Positions 18,901 to 22,551 of a stretch of DNA of 22,551 nt are shown here, piece by piece; the first letter of the stretch is position 1, and each line of letters starts with the position of its first letter. A program made the position numbers and the translations under genes. A model generated the notes under the pieces. That model was not told the DNA's origin and made no database searches. It saw only the letters and a list, made by a program, of their open reading frames with translations. The stretch is from Ophiothrix spiculata (Eukaryota > Echinodermata > Ophiuroidea > Amphilepidida > Ophiotrichidae): assembly GCA_000969725.1 (NCBI GenBank), contig JXSR01S034105.1. One strand, 5' to 3'.

Positions 18901-19198
18901 GGTGAACGTAAGTTCTTGGTGCTCAATGAACTGTTGAACTAGTCAATGACAGAGTAGGCACGGAGCACGTACGTTCAACGTGCGGAGCACGCACGTGCAT
19001 CGTGCGTCGTCGGTAGAAAACGTGACTGCTGAAAAAAATATCAGACTCAGGAAATTCGTACGTTGCACGTGCGTCCATCGTACGATGTTCGTACGATGCA
19101 CGTGCGTCCATCGTACGTGTGGAAAAAACGTAGCAAGAACGCAGAGAAAGTTCCTAATGGACTAAAAATGCTACGTCGTGTCTGCGTGCTCCAAAATC

Positions 19199-19229
19199 GG
19201 TACCGAGTCGGTACCGAGTCGGTACCGAC
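19199..19229 (+). repeat. Tandem repeat of 11-bp unit ggtaccgagtc
   Basis: Nearly three exact units in the right arm of the CGTACG-rich element. The left arm has no equivalent. Confidence 0.9.
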
Positions 19230-19311
19230 AACGTACGTTTTGCACGATTTTCTTACGTTTTTGCACGCAGACAGCATGTACGTGCACGTACGACGGGTTG
19301 TGACCACCGCT

Positions 19312-19449
19312 TATGGGAGAGTATAATTATTTGCTAGTTCCTGGATAGATTTTTAGAGTTTAACCTAGATATATTTGTGTCTCTTCTTCTTGTTTAGTTT
19401 CCTGATGTGCTGTCATAATTGAATTACAAACTATTCACATGGCTCATAG
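19312..19449. other. AT-rich spacer, nothing recognised
   Basis: Short stretch between the CGTACG element and the 79-bp duplication; no structure seen. Confidence 0.5.
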
Positions 19450-19606
19450 CATTAATTTAATTTCCCGCCAAAATGCACTCAATTGTCAAAGAATAGTATA
19501 CGCTCTGGGCTGTGTATGCAGTTTTGACCATCAATTTAAATTTCCTGCCAAAATGCACTTAATCAACAAAGAATGGTATACGCTCTGGGCTGTGTGTGCA
19601 GTTTGG
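19450..19606 (+). repeat. 79-bp tandem duplication
   Basis: Two adjacent units beginning cattaatttaatttcccgcc and catcaatttaaatttcctgc share ccaaaatgcact, caaagaat-gtatacgctctg and ggctgtgt-tgcagttt. About nine in ten positions match. The frame across both units is not obviously a protein. Confidence 0.9.
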
Positions 19607-20402
19607 GGCAGTTGCTGTAGTTACCCAGAGTGTTATGTAATCATGTTTACCATGAATGCTATATCTTTCCAATCATTAGTAAGCAATTGATGTAGTAAAT
19701 AGTGCATCAAGTTTTCCATTTATTCTGGTTCATTTAAGATAAAACAAATTAATACAAATCGTCCCTTGCGTCAGATTTTTGTTATTCTGATGAGAAAATG
19801 GACTCCAAGCATGACTTGTATGGCTGTCATGTGGAAAGACTTTATTAAGTGAAATCAGGAATATCTGGAAATGGCAAATCCCATGTGGATATGAATCAAT
19901 AAGAGATGCATTCATGTACACATTTGTCATCAGTAAGCTTGATTATTGTTTGATGCAGCATTTGATTTAACTTTTGATTTGGTGAAATCAAACCCTGCTA
20001 TTGGTAGCGTTCAGAAGCTCTTTGATGTTGTAGCGATAAGAGCAGTTTATTTTATAGATAAGAGTACTGTGTTGTAATTGCTGAAATAGGTGATATAGTT
20101 ATATGATCTCAATTATCCAGGGTAGCATAAAAATATATTTGCACAAAACATATTTTCTGAATTTCTCAATTTTTAATGCATGAGTAACTGTAACTGTAAA
20201 ATTGCCTTGTTTATGAGTCCCAACAGACGCAGGGGAAACTATTTCTCTTTTCATTATAGAAAAAAGATTTACAATATCTGTACTCTGCATAGAGGTTTTA
20301 CAACAGCATGTACAGTCTAAAATAAAGGTGGTTTTTATGTTTGACTAACAGCCACATCTCTTTTGAAAACGGTTTATGTACCATTGTTGTCAAGATTCCT
20401 AA
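19607..20402. other. AT-rich DNA without a recognisable gene
   Basis: No convincing coding, RNA or repeat signal. Confidence 0.5.
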
Positions 20403-20755
20403 CTTAATAACAGCTTTATTATCTTTGAAACAAAACTTAACCCTTTCCAGTCTGCCACTTTTCCACCCCAAGCTGAAGGCATTTTACTTCTAAACTGACT
20501 TTTAAAGTAAATTCAAATTATCTTTAAGAAATATGCTACATAATTCAATGAGCAATTCAATAATACACATTGCCTGGGATAGTGTTTTTGAAGGTAAGAG
20601 TGTAGTTATACTTCAGTGTTAGTTAGGGGGACGTCCTACGCCTGAGCTGACAGTAATTTACGGCAGGAAAAGGTTAATAGAAGCTTTATTTATTATCTTT
20701 GAAACAAACCCTATCATAACCTGCCACTCTCATACCTGACATTTTATGTCAACTG
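20403..20755 (+). repeat. Imperfect direct repeat agctttattatctttgaaac, two copies
   Basis: Copy 1 (from about 20412) and copy 2 (from about 20684) share agcttta-ttattatctttgaaacaaa, then a ctgccact word and a gacatttta/ggcatttta word. Copy 2 has tta inserted in its T-rich part. The repeats flank and partly include the TTAA-bounded interval described separately. Confidence 0.65.
20437..20677. mobile_element. Possible piggyBac-type MITE with TTAA ends
   Basis: The interval starts ttaaccctttccagtctgcc and ends ggcaggaaaaggttaa. The tips CCCTTTCC and, in reverse complement, CCTTTTCC match except for one base, with TGCC close behind on both sides. TTAA at each edge is the signature target site of piggyBac. 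Against this, the left edge also belongs to a direct repeat continuing outside the interval, so duplication alone might explain part of the pattern. Confidence 0.4.
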
Positions 20756-20977
20756 GCCGTGAGATGTATCACCTGTAAATATACAAACATAAGAATTTGC
20801 TTCAAGGAACATACAAGACGATACTTCCCATCTCCCCTCATTTCAAACTGATTGTGTTTGTACATACTTTCATATGACTCTTTGGAATGGGACCAAGGGA
20901 TCATACTGTACCTTCCAAAGGATGATGACCTCTTTGAAAAAATTACAGAATTCTGAATACTTTGTATGAGGAATACC

Positions 20978-21126
20978 GGTTTATTCAGAGTCTTGTTGAT
21001 ATGCATCGATCGATGCCAATCGACTCACAGTCTTGACACAAGCTATGCACAAGGTATAGCGCGTGTTAAAGACTGCGCATCGATGGGCATTGTACGATGC
21101 ACATTGACAAACTCTGTGAATAAACC
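20978..21126. mobile_element. ~150-bp hairpin, MITE or structured-RNA candidate
   Basis: Starting from the centre (gcacaaggt, about 21046-21054), pairing runs outward through acacaagctat/atagcgcgtgt, cagtctt/aagactg, gcatcgatcgatgccaatcg against cgatgggcattgtacgatgc, and finally ggtttattca-gagt against actc-tgtgaataaacc. Mismatches are scattered along about 70 bp of stem. The left arm also holds the 14-bp perfect palindrome gcatcgatcgatgc. A frame crossing it on the plus strand is a by-product. Confidence 0.7.
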
Positions 21127-21924
21127 ATTAGTGATCTATTTTTTGACTTGTTGTTTTGAGTCAGTCATATGTTTGAAGAAGATTTTGAACTACGATTTAA
21201 TATGACTTTACCAGGAAACAAATGCAGAGAGACTTATGCATAAGAAATAAGATCGCCAGCTCTTCATTTTCTTTGAAAATTTCTATGGATTTTAAATATT
21301 ATAGCAGATCATAAGTTAAGTCATCTGACTGGAGTTTGGGTTTATACCAGTGTTCACTCAGAGGTTTAAGCTTGTGCCAATATAACCAATTTTGACAAAG
21401 TTGAAGAGGTGCTTACACCAACATCAATGGCTTAGGTTAAAATTTATCTAAATAAAGCAAGAAAAACATTTTTGTCACAAATTTCAGATACATGTTGCGC
21501 CAATTTCAAGGCTCCTTTACCACTGCCGCACCATATGGCCTTTGCAGTAACACTGGTTTATACAATTGTGTAACCAGTTTTGCTGTGAATATTTTAAACT
21601 TCTCGGATAAGCCAGCTTTTTTGACAATTTTTGCAAATTACAGTCAGCGGTCATTTCCGATTGATTTCTCAATTAAAAACGTTATTATCATATATTGTAC
21701 CAGTTGAAGGGTTGTACCCGAAACCACGTACTCGTACAAAACTCTCTGCACTGCTGCAATCACCCAACTGGCTATTTTGACAATATTGGAGGAAATAATG
21801 TTTACATGGTATTTAGTTTAATTACATTTGCACCTCTTGAAATTAGGCAGCTCATCTCATAAAATTAAGAAATAGTGAATGTTTACAAATTCTGCAATTT
21901 AGTTTGCGTTTCTTTCAGTCATGT
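21127..21924. other. AT-rich DNA without a recognisable gene
   Basis: One small inverted repeat is visible near 21552-21580 (actggttta/taaccagt around acaattgtg). No gene signal; the 71-codon frame at 21492 has no features I recognise. Confidence 0.5.
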
Positions 21925-22342
21925 TATCATTTAGCAAATAATGCAGTATCTTGGAAATAAAACTACCCAGGATGCCCAGGGCTGTTTCATTTTGCAAATG
22001 AATGTTATCCTATCACTCTGTTCCATGAGAGCTAAGATAGCATATTTTTTTTTTGGTAATATTTCTAGAACATCAAAATATGCCCTTAGGGCATTTTCTT
22101 CCGTAGCAAACTAATGCGAGAGAATTGTGTCAATAGGAGGTATTCAGTAAGCTTCTTAAATTAATATACGCTTCATTATTGGAAGAGGAGATCCAATAAG
22201 TCTTGTCGTTGCTTCAGTGTATGGGCATCATTGAACATGACAGTTTAGTATGAAATGTATCAGAAAAATAGGTTGATTCAATTTCTCTCTATAAATTTTG
22301 ACAAAATAAAATGTAAAATAGAAATGAATCCCAATTGAGATA
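21925..22342 (+). repeat. Direct repeat pair B, copy 2
   Basis: Sister of 10704-11153. It lacks the 9-bp agatcagca-like stretch and is shorter in the left half, but its central ~235 bp is nearly identical to copy 1, including cttccgtagcaaactaatgc and gcgagagaattgtgtcaata. Order relative to the older pair (6890-8040 and 15850-17035) is conserved: in each half, pair B lies to the right. Confidence 0.8.
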
Positions 22343-22551
22343 TTTTCATTTTGTTTAAGCTTTCAACAATCATCTTGTTTAGGCTTTTGCTAAGTAAATC
22401 CAACTTGATACTTACCAAGTTAGCTAAAGGCAGCTTATCTTAACTGGGCTCCAACATGTTTTTTAAATTACGTTCTTGAATGCAGGAGGCAGAGCAAAGT
22501 AAACAGAGTTTTATTTATTTCAAATTTAAATATCATATTTGTATTTTTAGT
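22343..22551. other. AT-rich window end, nothing recognised
   Basis: No structure seen; any element crossing the window edge cannot be judged. Confidence 0.5.

Larger units (their letters stand above)
17335..19311. mobile_element. ~2-kb element with CGTACG-rich arms
   Basis: The left tip, agcgctggtcacaacccgtc, and the reverse complement of the right tip, agcggtggtcacaacccgtc, match at 19 of 20 positions. TAT lies outside both tips (17332-17334 and 19312-19314), a possible 3-bp target duplication. The arms (17335-17690 and 18840-19311) are packed with CGTACG, ACGTGCG and related words; I counted at least twelve CGTACG, all inside these arms. The arms are not simple mirror images, though longer matches such as gtgc-aacgtacgaatt recur in inverted orientation. 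The frames in the arms, rich in Arg, Val, Thr and Cys, are by-products of the repeated words. The middle is ordinary AT-rich DNA plus a more complex part at 18220-18840. The superfamily is not recognised. Confidence 0.75.

Noticed and set aside
18923..19326. Frames with repeated CVHRT/VRCT motifs resembling a repeat protein
   Set aside because: The periodicity comes from DNA words cgtacgatg and cacgtgcgtcc in the right arm of the same element and appears on both strands.

Overview
This window looks like gene-poor, AT-rich metazoan nuclear DNA, either intergenic or inside a large intron. There are no long open reading frames, no operons and no bacterial-type signals. The longest stop-free stretches are about 110 codons and mostly fall in repeats. 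CpG is sparse except inside particular mobile elements. Homopolymer runs, many dispersed palindromes, short inverted-repeat transposons and scattered TAGGCCTA-like words give the impression of a marine invertebrate, perhaps a deuterostome such as an echinoderm. That is an impression only; the species cannot be read from the sequence.

Layout. 1-2205: mostly unremarkable AT-rich DNA, with a homeodomain-motif-rich patch near 850-1015. 2206-2244: a near-perfect 39-bp palindrome. 3118-3603: a foldback element built of alternating AAGAGTGA and AAGATTGA words. 3838-3945: a relic of a transposon whose better preserved copy lies at 16552-16973. 3989-4133 and 8084-8234: two members of one small palindromic MITE family. 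5203-5427: a weak candidate first exon for a secreted peptide. 6890-8040 and 15850-17035: two copies of an old direct duplication, each invaded by different transposons. The left copy holds an inverted-repeat element (7375-7877) that carries a tRNA-Thr(AGT)-like gene. 8501-9010 and 9414-9925: two copies of a ~510-bp repeat with a large hairpin at the left end. 10704-11153 and 21925-22342: a much less diverged direct repeat. 11835-12185: a tandem array whose units share a palindromic core. 12395-12722: a 177-bp tandem duplication. 13503-15763: a 2.26-kb non-autonomous element with GGCC tips and a TTA target duplication, consistent with PIF/Harbinger. 17335-19311: a ~2-kb element with CGTACG-rich arms and a possible carboxylesterase-like gene fragment inside. 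19450-19606: a 79-bp tandem duplication. 20437-20677: a possible TTAA-flanked element. 20978-21126: a ~150-bp hairpin.

Function. I find no gene that clearly encodes a conserved protein, and no transposase or reverse transcriptase domain; the transposon-like units all appear non-autonomous. The only recognisable gene is the tRNA-like sequence. The most informative signals are the tRNA inside an inverted-repeat element, the duplication whose copies act as natural empty sites for each other's insertions, the tandem palindrome array with arm changes that preserve the palindrome, and the CGTACG-rich element with a possible captured gene fragment. All alignments were made by eye.
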